From Candidatus Gastranaerophilales bacterium (GTDB taxonomy: Bacteria; Cyanobacteriota; Vampirovibrionia; Gastranaerophilales; Gastranaerophilaceae): a DNA stretch of 23,504 nucleotides. A program made the translations under genes and the position numbers. Below, piece by piece: positions 8,901 to 14,569 of the stretch. The notes below the pieces were generated by a model that worked only from the letters and a program-made list of their open reading frames with translations, did not search any database and was not told the DNA's origin. The stretch is from contig CAJULH010000033.1 in the NCBI GenBank assembly GCA_910587175.1, forward strand, positions 1 through 23,504. Direction: 5' to 3'. The first letter of the stretch is position 1. Every line of letters starts with the position of its first letter.

Positions 8901-8942
8901 CCAAAAAGACAAAGGTGACCCAAAATTTTTTAAGATAAACAT
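5901..8942 (-). CDS. Large glycine-rich protein with type IV prepilin-like N-terminus
   Basis: 1013 residues from the ATG at 8942, which has an AAAGGAAAG ribosome binding site; an in-frame TTG at 8978 lies upstream of that site and is rejected. Residues 1-45 form a long leader ending KHCKG, followed by FSLVEMLMALLVASLLLAAL: a prepilin-peptidase site (cleavage after Gly45, Glu at +5) and a hydrophobic helix. After about residue 110 the protein is built of glycine-rich blocks (GGGGGGA type) alternating with short beta-type segments such as SFTVPKDVTKLRVFMVGGGG, IKIGAGG, IKVTPGQTINFSIGQGG and the final GGNGFVILEYK. These segments match the glycine-rich domain found in phage tail-associated and surface proteins, in which Gly-rich loops pack as polyglycine-II-like helices. 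About a dozen Cys are spread through it. Processing by a prepilin peptidase and surface or pseudopilus location are inferred; a role in adhesion is speculation. Confidence 0.88.
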   Translation of the reverse strand: MFILKNFGSPLSFWHTLKKKSVFSGEIATSELTACKFQKPKHCKGFSLVEMLMALLVASLLLAALAPVMTRKVTNENINITTEMANYEKNLVISVFSKDTDFNIPIDANQVRVTMMGGGGKGGDALYGNKTITSNESFTVPKDVTKLRVFMVGGGGGGASGGMGNTAAYANVPAIGNTYTTFTTAGNYTFKDVTAPDSHKAPALPSSCSQYGTTKKWVVVSDTATEVAPGAKISKVDESAMVTLSKVTACGGGGGAGENGGGGGSGGYIADKSISSTLTANNVSIKIGAGGQSGHYGGAGGAGGGTGGAEGGATGYLKGGTGTNGNGGKGVGNSGGGGGGTSISIISTGYMLAQIGGGGGGGGHCWKMKDNFGGTTFIEDQNICYTGGGGGGGGYGSGGGGGSGLWAGNETWGCAARNGTNGGNNGSGGRCGFATDDTSYYSQRGGAGYGGGGGGGGGAWNDNKYGAGITTCGRTSSNGNSTNNAGGGGAGWVQNYYPNNAYTFGGGGGGGAGGIGGYGGGINGMVGGKLTSSIFSNATNCSGGEGDNANNGYNGKPGAMRIWYSVAAVANGLKCTYYRPSNGGGGGGAGQIWIGEIKVTPGQTINFSIGQGGAVQSAGAENGFDGTATSIVVGGNTYSVSGGKGGKYESDSTYIANSGGLGGGIKNTNFNSNAVYKDWLKLGEKVSKLTGGNGGLQGYTISSSEKGKGGNGGSSLNINGYLDGGNGGISAQNGANASSVSYGAGGGGGAAGTDGTFGSGGRGANGYIYIEWGGTNGGGGTVGEIVQTVITNLEGDPSKRTMKIRIGRGGGISGMASDDDSSLFTSSTIGSDGNGGETSISVTSGGKTLTHKARGGLKGNNGSMEAGINGELKEYPDNYSKLYKEYIQTNISTIIASGQEANSEYGGMGGYLSCLLKTKDTEGKTLCSSTAKANDGTNTTLGPIRPGCGGTSILSPLYETICNITNASASPNGNNGVFGGGGGGGAVLNKAGGVGGNGGNGFVILEYKSTTLD

Positions 8943-9023
8943 TTCTTTCCTTTCAGATGAACAAAATATGATGAACAAATTAGTTTTTTAGCATTTTATT
9001 AACATGCCAGGTTAAATATTTTA

Positions 9024-9029
9024 ATTATA
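9024..9029 (-). promoter_or_regulatory. Candidate -10 box for the glycine-rich protein gene
   Basis: TATAAT on the minus strand, about 80 bases upstream of the ATG at 8942. No good -35 hexamer is found at 16-18 bases, so the promoter is either activator-dependent or this match is chance in AT-rich DNA. Confidence 0.3.
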
Positions 9030-9061
9030 TTTTTACATATTGTGTTAAATTTTGCAATAAA

Positions 9062-9083
9062 AATTATCCCATCGGGTAATTTA
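9062..9083. promoter_or_regulatory. Inverted repeat in the regulator/pilin divergent region (candidate operator)
   Basis: Arms AAATTA (9062-9067) and TAATTT (9078-9083) pair perfectly, then after a one-base bulge CCC (9069-9071) pairs with GGG (9075-9077) around a 3-base centre. It sits between the XRE-type regulator (+, start 9128) and the glycine-rich protein (-, start 8942), where a self-regulating repressor would bind. Operator function is inference. Confidence 0.4.
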
Positions 9084-9127
9084 TTTAAACAAAATATAAC
9101 CTTATTCTTTAGATGGAAGGATGAAAA

Positions 9128-9448
9128 GTGGCTGATTTGAGAAGCGTTATAGGTAAAAATATAAAAAAAATCAGGAAATCTAAAAAATGGACTCAAGCCC
9201 AGCTTGCAGAAAAGATTGGCATAGAACCTGTGAGCGTTGCGCGCATTGAAACAGGGTTAAATTTTCCAAAGGAAGAGAACCTTTCTGCCATTGCAAATGT
9301 TTTGGGTGTTGAAGTTTCAGACCTTTTTGTAGACAGGGAAACTGATAAAAAAAGCACGCTAAAATATATTCAAAATACTTTGAATACCCTGAACAACAGA
9401 GACTTGGAGATTATAAGTAACATTGTAAAAACAATGACTTGCTGTTAA
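9128..9448 (+). CDS. XRE-family helix-turn-helix transcriptional regulator
   Basis: 106 residues. The HTH covers about residues 7-62: IGKNIKKIRKSKKWTQAQLA EKIGI... with the recognition helix at EPVSVARIETG and the family ending FPKEENLSAIANVLGVEVSD LF. The C-terminal 40 residues are helical and probably dimerise; there is no sensor or peptidase domain. The start is GTG at 9128 with a GGAAGG site seven bases upstream; the ATG at 9121 leads to an immediate stop. It is divergent from the glycine-rich pilin-like gene and an inverted repeat lies between them, so control of that gene and of itself is a reasonable inference. It is convergent with ispF, 63 bases away. Confidence 0.9.
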   Translation: MADLRSVIGKNIKKIRKSKKWTQAQLAEKIGIEPVSVARIETGLNFPKEENLSAIANVLGVEVSDLFVDRETDKKSTLKYIQNTLNTLNNRDLEIISNIVKTMTCC

Positions 9449-9511
9449 AATCTTTGCTCCGGAAAAGCTATTAAATTTATCGTTTTTAAGATTTTTAAAG
9501 GTTGCTAAAAG

Positions 9512-9988
9512 CTAAGAAATTTTTTCAATTAATATTACAGCATAAGCCTGTACAGCTTCTTCTTTGCCTGCAGCATCCATACCTTCATTTGTTTTAGCCT
9601 TGACTGAGATATCAGACATTGGTAAACCAAGCGCATTTGCAATGTTTTGGCGCATTTTATCAATATGTGGTGCCATTTTGGGTTTTTGGATAATTATTGT
9701 TGAATCAATATTTACAATTTTAAACCCTTTGTTTTTTAAGATTTTTCCGGCTTCAGACAAAAGCAGGATGCTGTCGGCACCTTTAAATTTCGGGTCTGTG
9801 TCAGGAAAATGGCGTCCTATATCGCCATCCGCAATGGAGCCAAAAACGGCATCAATTATACTGTGGACAAGAACATCAGCATCAGAATGCCCTAAAAGCC
9901 CTTTTTCATGGGGAATTTTTACTCCTCCGATTATTAAGTCCCTGTCTGTGACAAGCCTGTGGAGGTCATATCCCTGCCCTATTCTCAT
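9512..9988 (-). CDS. ispF: 2-C-methyl-D-erythritol 2,4-cyclodiphosphate synthase
   Basis: IspF converts 4-diphosphocytidyl-2-C-methyl-D-erythritol 2-phosphate to the 2,4-cyclodiphosphate, releasing CMP, in the non-mevalonate (MEP) isoprenoid pathway. The 158-residue length is standard. Starting at MRIGQGYDLHRL, the metal ligands Asp8, His10 and His42 (in LLGHSDADVLVHSI) fall at the same positions as in E. coli IspF; DIGRHFPDTDPKFKG and the C-terminal TNEGMDAAGKEEAVQAYAV follow as expected. The frame remains open 15 codons further upstream, but family length fixes the start at 9988, despite a poor ribosome binding site. The upstream gap to the HAD gene carries a tandem repeat. Confidence 0.96.
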   Translation of the reverse strand: MRIGQGYDLHRLVTDRDLIIGGVKIPHEKGLLGHSDADVLVHSIIDAVFGSIADGDIGRHFPDTDPKFKGADSILLLSEAGKILKNKGFKIVNIDSTIIIQKPKMAPHIDKMRQNIANALGLPMSDISVKAKTNEGMDAAGKEEAVQAYAVILIEKIS

Positions 9989-10037
9989 AAAATACCCCGC
10001 AATACACCGCCTTGGAAAATTGGGAAGCCACATATTG

Positions 10038-10140
10038 TTGCCGAGTTAAAACCTGCAGCAATCGTACACTTTTTTTGCCGAGTTAAAACCCAACCTACGG
10101 GCTGCACTTTTTTTGCCGGGTTAAAACCCAACCTGCATCT
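10038..10140. repeat. Tandem repeat, three units of 37-38 bases
   Basis: Three diverged units start at 10038, 10075 and 10113. Each contains TTGCCG followed by AGTTAAAACC (or GGTTAAAACC in the third); units 2 and 3 share the longer core with CCAACCT, and a T-run precedes units 2 and 3. On the minus strand the core reads GTTGGGTTTTAACCCGGCA, which has an imperfect palindrome (GGGTT/AACCC). It fills most of the 232-base gap between the HAD gene and ispF. This looks like a dispersed intergenic repeat rather than CRISPR: too few units, and the unit is repeated in full with no unique spacers. Confidence 0.75.
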
Positions 10141-10220
10141 GGTGTTTTTGAAATTTATTATCATTGTTTGGGTAAAACCGGGACTGGGTTTAATATTTTC
10201 TAGACCATAGCTAAAAAACC

Positions 10221-11018
10221 TCATAGGACATACCTTTCGATTGCCGCTGCAAGCCCGTCTTTGTGGATTGTCGGACAAATATAATCTGCAATTGATTTTA
10301 ATTTTTCGCTTGCATTTCCCATAGCAATTTTTACACCGGCATTCAAAAGCAAGTCGTAGTCATTATCCTGGTCGCCGGATGCGAAAACTTCCTCTTTTTT
10401 AATATTCCAAAGTTCTTTTAGAAAATTCATCGCATTTCCTTTTGTGGCGTTAATATCTGTGAATTCAAGGTAATACTTATGGCTTCTAACAATTGCAAGT
10501 TTACCCTTATATTGTTCAGAAAGTTCTTTTTGAAGTGCTATGATTTCATTTTCATCATACGTGATACACAAAAGCTTTGAAACATCACCAAGTGCAACAT
10601 CATCAAAACTTTTTACGGCTTTATATGTTGTAAACCTTCCCTTTGTGTAATCTTCCATATATTTTTTATTATCATCTTCTACAATTAATGTGTCATTATT
10701 GTAGAGATTCAGGTGAAACCCTTTGTTTCTTGAAATATCTATGATTTCACGCGCCAAATCATGCCCTACGGCATTTTGGTATAAAATATTATCGCCCTGT
10801 CTTACCATTGCTCCCTGATAGCAAATAACCGGCGTATTAAGCCCTAAATCTGCACGTACAGGGTCTGCTCCCATAAACATTCTTCCTGTTGCAAGTACAA
10901 CTTTTATACCTTTTTGAACAGCTGCATTCAGTGCTGCGCGCACTTTTAGGGAACATTCGCATTTTTCATTTAAAATGGTGCCGTCAATATCTGAAACAAT
11001 AAGTTTTATATTATTCAA
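10221..11018 (-). CDS. Cof-type HAD-IIB family phosphatase
   Basis: 265 residues, the normal length for the Cof/YbiV/YidA group of HAD phosphatases, which dephosphorylate sugar phosphates, flavin or pyridoxal phosphate and similar metabolites; the substrate is not readable here. Motif I is DIDGT with Asp10 and Asp12, motif II is LATGR (Thr44), the IIB cap lies between, and motif IV is SGDQDNDYDLL with the Lys of NATKGNAMNFL before it. The start codon is TTG at 11018: the frame has no earlier ATG, it begins directly before IKLIVSDIDGT, and an AGG element lies upstream. A promoter lies at 11049-11076. It is divergent from the GltD-like gene. Confidence 0.92.
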   Translation of the reverse strand: MNNIKLIVSDIDGTILNEKCECSLKVRAALNAAVQKGIKVVLATGRMFMGADPVRADLGLNTPVICYQGAMVRQGDNILYQNAVGHDLAREIIDISRNKGFHLNLYNNDTLIVEDDNKKYMEDYTKGRFTTYKAVKSFDDVALGDVSKLLCITYDENEIIALQKELSEQYKGKLAIVRSHKYYLEFTDINATKGNAMNFLKELWNIKKEEVFASGDQDNDYDLLLNAGVKIAMGNASEKLKSIADYICPTIHKDGLAAAIERYVL

Positions 11019-11048
11019 AATAATACCTGTTTTTCTTTATTCTTTTTT

Positions 11049-11076
11049 ATTATACTATATATTTATAAACGGTAAA
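11049..11076 (-). promoter_or_regulatory. Candidate promoter of the HAD phosphatase gene
   Basis: On the minus strand TTTACC (11071-11076) and TATAAT (11049-11054) are 16 bases apart. Transcription would begin near 11042, about 24 bases before the TTG start at 11018, supporting that start. The region is very AT-rich, so chance matches are possible; an overlapping plus-strand TATACT could serve the divergent gene. Confidence 0.5.
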
Positions 11077-11110
11077 TAATTGTAATTTAATACAAAGGGG
11101 AGAGATAAAT

Positions 11111-12481
11111 ATGGCATCACAAGAACGTCAAAGACCTGTTGAGCAGGATGCAATACAAAGAAGAAGTAACTTTGATGCAGTTGAAGAAAATTTTACAAAA
11201 GAGCAGGCGCTTGCTGAAGCCAGCCGCTGTTTAAACTGCAAAAATCCGATGTGCAAAAAAGGGTGTCCTGTAAATGTTAATATACCTGATTTTATTCAGG
11301 AAATTAAAAACGAAAACTTCCAGAAAGCAGGTGAAATCATAAGGCAATCCAATATGCTGCCTTCTGTTTGCGGAAGAATTTGTCCCCAGGAAAGACAGTG
11401 CGAAGGCAAATGCGTTCTTGGTATTAAGGGGAAATCTGTTGCAATTGGTTCCCTGGAAAGATTTGTCGGGGATAATTCTTCTCCTGTTAAATGCGATATT
11501 AAACCAAACGGCAAAAAGGTTGCAATTGTAGGTTCCGGTTGTGCCGGCATGAGTGCTGCAGCAGACCTTAGAAATGCAGGTTTTGATGTTACTGTTTTTG
11601 AAGCATTACATAAGCTTGGCGGTGTTTTAAGGTATGGCATTCCTCCTTTCAGACTTCCGAGAACTGTTTTGGACAGAGAAATTGAAACTTTAAAAGAAAT
11701 CGGCGTGAAGTTTGAAAAGAACGTTGTTGTAGGAAAATCAATTACCATGAAACAATTGGAAGAAGAAGGGTATGATGCAATATTTATCTGTTCCGGTGCA
11801 GGTCTTCCTAAAATGATGGGAATTAAGGGTGAAAACTTAAACAGTGTATACAGTGCAAATGAATTTTTAACCCGTGTAAACCTTATGCAGGCAAATTCAG
11901 ACACCACTCCGACACCTTTAAGGGTAGGCAAAAAAGCTGCAATTATAGGCGGCGGAAATGTGGCTATGGATGCTGCAAGAACTGCCGTAAGGGTTGGTTA
12001 TGAAGAAGTTTATATAGTATACAGAAGGACCGAGGAAGAACTTCCTGCAAGAAAAGAAGAAATTCGCCATGCCAAGGAAGAAGGAGTAATCTTTAAACTT
12101 TTAAGAGCTCCTTATGAAATTAAGGAAAAAGACGGCTATGTTGATGGTATGGTGTTTGAAATTATGGAACTTGGCGAACCGGATGATTCAGGAAGACGCC
12201 GCCCGGTTGGCACAGGAAAATACGAAACAATGGATGTGGATACAGTGATTGTTGCTCTTGGCACCGGTCCAAACCCGATTATTCAAAAATCCTGCGCAGC
12301 TGATAAGATTGATATTAATTGTGATAAAAAAGGTTATATCGTGATTAATGAAAACGGCGAAACCTCTGTGGATAATGTATATGCAGGCGGGGACGTTGCA
12401 CCTTTGGGCGAATCTACTGCAATTAATGCCATGGGTGCCGGAAAACGTGCTGCAAAGGCTATAATTGAAGCTTTAGGCTAG
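11111..12481 (+). CDS. gltD: GltD-like NADPH-dependent oxidoreductase (glutamate synthase small subunit family)
   Basis: 456 residues with a strong AAAGGGGAG ribosome binding site. N-terminal Fer4_20 domain with two cysteine clusters (Cys40, 43, 48, 52 and Cys87, 91, 97, 101) that bind 4Fe-4S centres; FAD-binding GSGCAG at about 141-146; NADPH-binding GGGNVAM at 280-286; and C-terminal VYAGGDVAPLGESTAINAMG, the FAD-closing motif. In GltBD this subunit takes electrons from NADPH and passes them to the large subunit, which makes glutamate from glutamine and 2-oxoglutarate. The same fold serves in the homotetrameric archaeal/Thermotoga-type GltA, in NfnB (electron-bifurcating transhydrogenase) and in sulfide dehydrogenase. 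No large subunit or NfnA is next to it, so the partner and exact reaction are open. A terminator follows. Confidence 0.88.
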   Translation: MASQERQRPVEQDAIQRRSNFDAVEENFTKEQALAEASRCLNCKNPMCKKGCPVNVNIPDFIQEIKNENFQKAGEIIRQSNMLPSVCGRICPQERQCEGKCVLGIKGKSVAIGSLERFVGDNSSPVKCDIKPNGKKVAIVGSGCAGMSAAADLRNAGFDVTVFEALHKLGGVLRYGIPPFRLPRTVLDREIETLKEIGVKFEKNVVVGKSITMKQLEEEGYDAIFICSGAGLPKMMGIKGENLNSVYSANEFLTRVNLMQANSDTTPTPLRVGKKAAIIGGGNVAMDAARTAVRVGYEEVYIVYRRTEEELPARKEEIRHAKEEGVIFKLLRAPYEIKEKDGYVDGMVFEIMELGEPDDSGRRRPVGTGKYETMDVDTVIVALGTGPNPIIQKSCAADKIDINCDKKGYIVINENGETSVDNVYAGGDVAPLGESTAINAMGAGKRAAKAIIEALG

Positions 12482-12506
12482 GGTTTTAATAAGCTTATAT
12501 AATTTC

Positions 12507-12540
12507 AAAAGCCGCAGGATGAACTTTCTGCGGCTTTTGT
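12507..12540. terminator. Bidirectional Rho-independent terminator
   Basis: An 11-bp perfect stem (12507-12517 with 12528-12538) around a 10-base loop, GC-rich in the core (GCCGCAG) and flanked by A-run and T-run that work on both strands. It lies between the convergent GltD-like gene and the amidohydrolase gene and would serve both. Confidence 0.85.
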
Positions 12541-12572
12541 ATTAGTGATTTTCCGGATAAATATTTATGGAA

Positions 12573-13898
12573 TTATCCTGCATACTTTTTTACAAGCTCG
12601 CCCTTGCTTACCATTTTATGACCTTTAATATAAACATAATCCGGACGTTCTTTGTTTAAAATTGCGTTGTAATCTTCACTGTCTGAAAGCTTAAATACGT
12701 TAAAATCAGCATCTTTACCCTCTTCAAGTGTTCCTATAATATTATCCAGCCTTAAAATCTTTGCCGGGTATTTTGTTAAATATTCTACAACTTCAACAGG
12801 GCTCAATTCGCCTTTATTTACATACCTTACCTCGTTTAAAAGGCTCAAATCTTTGTTGAAGGCAAGACTGTTTGTGCCAAAGCCGAATTTTTTCGGAAAA
12901 TATTTTATAACAGTTTCAAAATCCAGTTTTTTATTGTGCAAATTATCACTCACTCTCGGGCAGTATACAAAAGAGGATGAATTTTCTTTTAAAATCTCTA
13001 AATCTTCCTTTGTGAGATAATTTCCATATGATACCAAAAGCCTTTTATTGATGGCGCCAAGTTCATCCAGATATACAACAGGACTAACTCCCTGGATGTT
13101 TGGTTCAAACTTTTTATTACCGGTAAAACTGTTTAAAACATCAACATCCGAAAAGCCGAATTTCAGCCAATCCATTTCATCCTGGCTTTCTGCAAGACGC
13201 ACGGTCATTAAAATATTATTTTTTTTGCAATATTTTACAAGAGTTTTAAAAAGCCTCTTATGAACAGAACACACACTGTGCGGAGCTACGCCCACGAAAG
13301 TGTTTTCAGACTTTTGTTTTAAAAGCTTATCTATCTTTTTTTGAATTATTCTGAATTCTTCTTTGGAAGAGTCCGGAGAATCTGAAAAAAGTTCAAAGAA
13401 AAGGTATGTTTTGACAGGAATTTCATTTAAAACATCAAAATATTTGCTTTCGCGTGAAAGCTGTGCAACACAGGTAGTGCCGGATAAAAGGGAAAGTTCA
13501 AGTCCCTTTTTAAAAGAGTGGATTTTTTCATCCCTTCCAAGGCAAAAATATTCACTTAAAAGATCTGCAAGTTTATAGATAAAAGCATCCTTTTTTATAC
13601 CTGCGATAAAATAATGTTTTTTGAAGTTTACAAACATTTTTTTAATTGCAAATCTTATACCCTTGGATTTTACTTTTCCAACCTCTGTATATTGCAGATG
13701 GTTGTGCAGGTTTATAAATCCCGGGGTAATTATTGCATTTCCAAAATCTTTATTGTGCTTTACGGAATTCGGGTCAAATTCAGAAGTTTTTACAATCTGT
13801 TGAACCTTGCCTTCGTCTACAATCATTTTACAGTCTTCATATAAGTTTCCGTCTGCAGCAATAATCCACTTTGCACCATAGCTCTTGGATGTTTCCAA
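12573..13898 (-). CDS. Amidohydrolase-family protein with substituted metal ligands
   Basis: 441 residues with the whole fold of the ATZ/TRZ-type amidohydrolases (cytosine/aminofutalosine/S-adenosylhomocysteine deaminase group): N-terminal beta sandwich, GFINLHNHLQYT with the HxH pair (His65, His67), GVAPHSVCSVHK (His207), and the C-terminal LDNIIGTLEEGKDADFNVF. But expected active-site residues are changed: the His of the iHLAE strand is Arg234 (VRLAES), the His after it is replaced at 290-291 (LLVSYGNYL), the His before CPxSN is Tyr312, and the metal-binding Asp of GTDS is Asn343 (GTNS). So a usual zinc or iron hydrolase site seems absent. Start is TTG at 13898, preceded by AAAGGAG and a promoter. 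Substrate unknown; it may bind a ligand or partner rather than hydrolyse. Confidence 0.85.
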   Translation of the reverse strand: METSKSYGAKWIIAADGNLYEDCKMIVDEGKVQQIVKTSEFDPNSVKHNKDFGNAIITPGFINLHNHLQYTEVGKVKSKGIRFAIKKMFVNFKKHYFIAGIKKDAFIYKLADLLSEYFCLGRDEKIHSFKKGLELSLLSGTTCVAQLSRESKYFDVLNEIPVKTYLFFELFSDSPDSSKEEFRIIQKKIDKLLKQKSENTFVGVAPHSVCSVHKRLFKTLVKYCKKNNILMTVRLAESQDEMDWLKFGFSDVDVLNSFTGNKKFEPNIQGVSPVVYLDELGAINKRLLVSYGNYLTKEDLEILKENSSSFVYCPRVSDNLHNKKLDFETVIKYFPKKFGFGTNSLAFNKDLSLLNEVRYVNKGELSPVEVVEYLTKYPAKILRLDNIIGTLEEGKDADFNVFKLSDSEDYNAILNKERPDYVYIKGHKMVSKGELVKKYAG

Positions 13899-13933
13899 TT
13901 TTTCTTACTCCTTTAAACTTGGTTTTAAAAACT

Positions 13934-13962
13934 ATCTTAATAAATTTTACACATAATTGCAA
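13934..13962 (-). promoter_or_regulatory. Candidate promoter of the amidohydrolase-family gene
   Basis: On the minus strand TTGCAA (13957-13962) and TAAGAT (13934-13939) are separated by 17 bases. Each hexamer matches consensus at four of six positions. Placed about 36 bases upstream of the TTG start, with the AAAGGAG site in between. Confidence 0.4.
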
Positions 13963-14074
13963 ATTTTAAATCCTGCATATTTATAACTAATTTTTGTAAC
14001 GTTTTATAACTTTACTATTCAAATTTTTTTTTCAGAAGTTTTGTATGTCTGCAAAAGAAAAGGAGAGATCTTGT

Positions 14075-14566
14075 ATGGCTATTTCGTCTGTTGGTTTTAA
14101 TAACAATGTTAATTTTGGGACTTTATACACAAATCCAAGCGGCAAAAAAGTTGATGTAAGCGACAATGCTATTCAACAAGCCAGAACAATGACATACATA
14201 AGAAACACTGTTGATAAAGCCATGGAAACCTGTCCGCAGGAAGTGTTAAACGATGCCAGGGGTAATTGTTACGATGAAAAGTTATATTTTACAATTGATG
14301 AAAACGGTAAATGTGTAATTTCAAATGAAAAAATACCAAGGGTTGTATACAAAGGAACAATAAATAGTGGCAATTGTTCTCTTTCAGAAAGAAGAGCATC
14401 TGAAATTAATGCTTGTAAACAAATTTCGAAAATTACCGAATTTTATTCTGATGAAAATGGCGCAATAAGAGCAAACGGCAGCGGATATAAATTTGCTCAT
14501 GCTTTTCCAGGTGGACAATTTGAGATTCACCATCCTGAATGGGCTCCGACAGATATTGAAGAATAA
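14075..14566 (+). CDS. Hypothetical protein with N-terminal Phe-Gly motif
   Basis: 163 residues from the ATG at 14075, which has a clear AAGGAG site; an earlier in-frame ATG at 14045 lies upstream of that site and is rejected. The protein starts MAISSVGFNNNVNFG, a short Asn-rich segment ending Phe-Gly that also appears near the start of the protein at 17767. The rest is soluble, mixed alpha/beta, with five scattered Cys and an aromatic C-terminal end (FPGGQFEIHHPEWAPTDIEE). No signal peptide, membrane segment or catalytic motif seen. It stands alone and ends 3 bases from the convergent O-antigen-ligase-type gene. Function unknown. Confidence 0.75.
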   Translation: MAISSVGFNNNVNFGTLYTNPSGKKVDVSDNAIQQARTMTYIRNTVDKAMETCPQEVLNDARGNCYDEKLYFTIDENGKCVISNEKIPRVVYKGTINSGNCSLSERRASEINACKQISKITEFYSDENGAIRANGSGYKFAHAFPGGQFEIHHPEWAPTDIEE

Positions 14567-14569
14567 AAT

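Noticed and set aside
10038..10140. Possible CRISPR array
   Set aside because: Only three units, the 37-38 base period is repeat rather than repeat plus unique spacer, and no cas genes are present.
9985..10278. Open frame across the tandem repeat (minus strand)
   Set aside because: It has no ribosome binding site, overlaps the ends of the HAD and ispF genes, and its sequence is simply the translated repeat.
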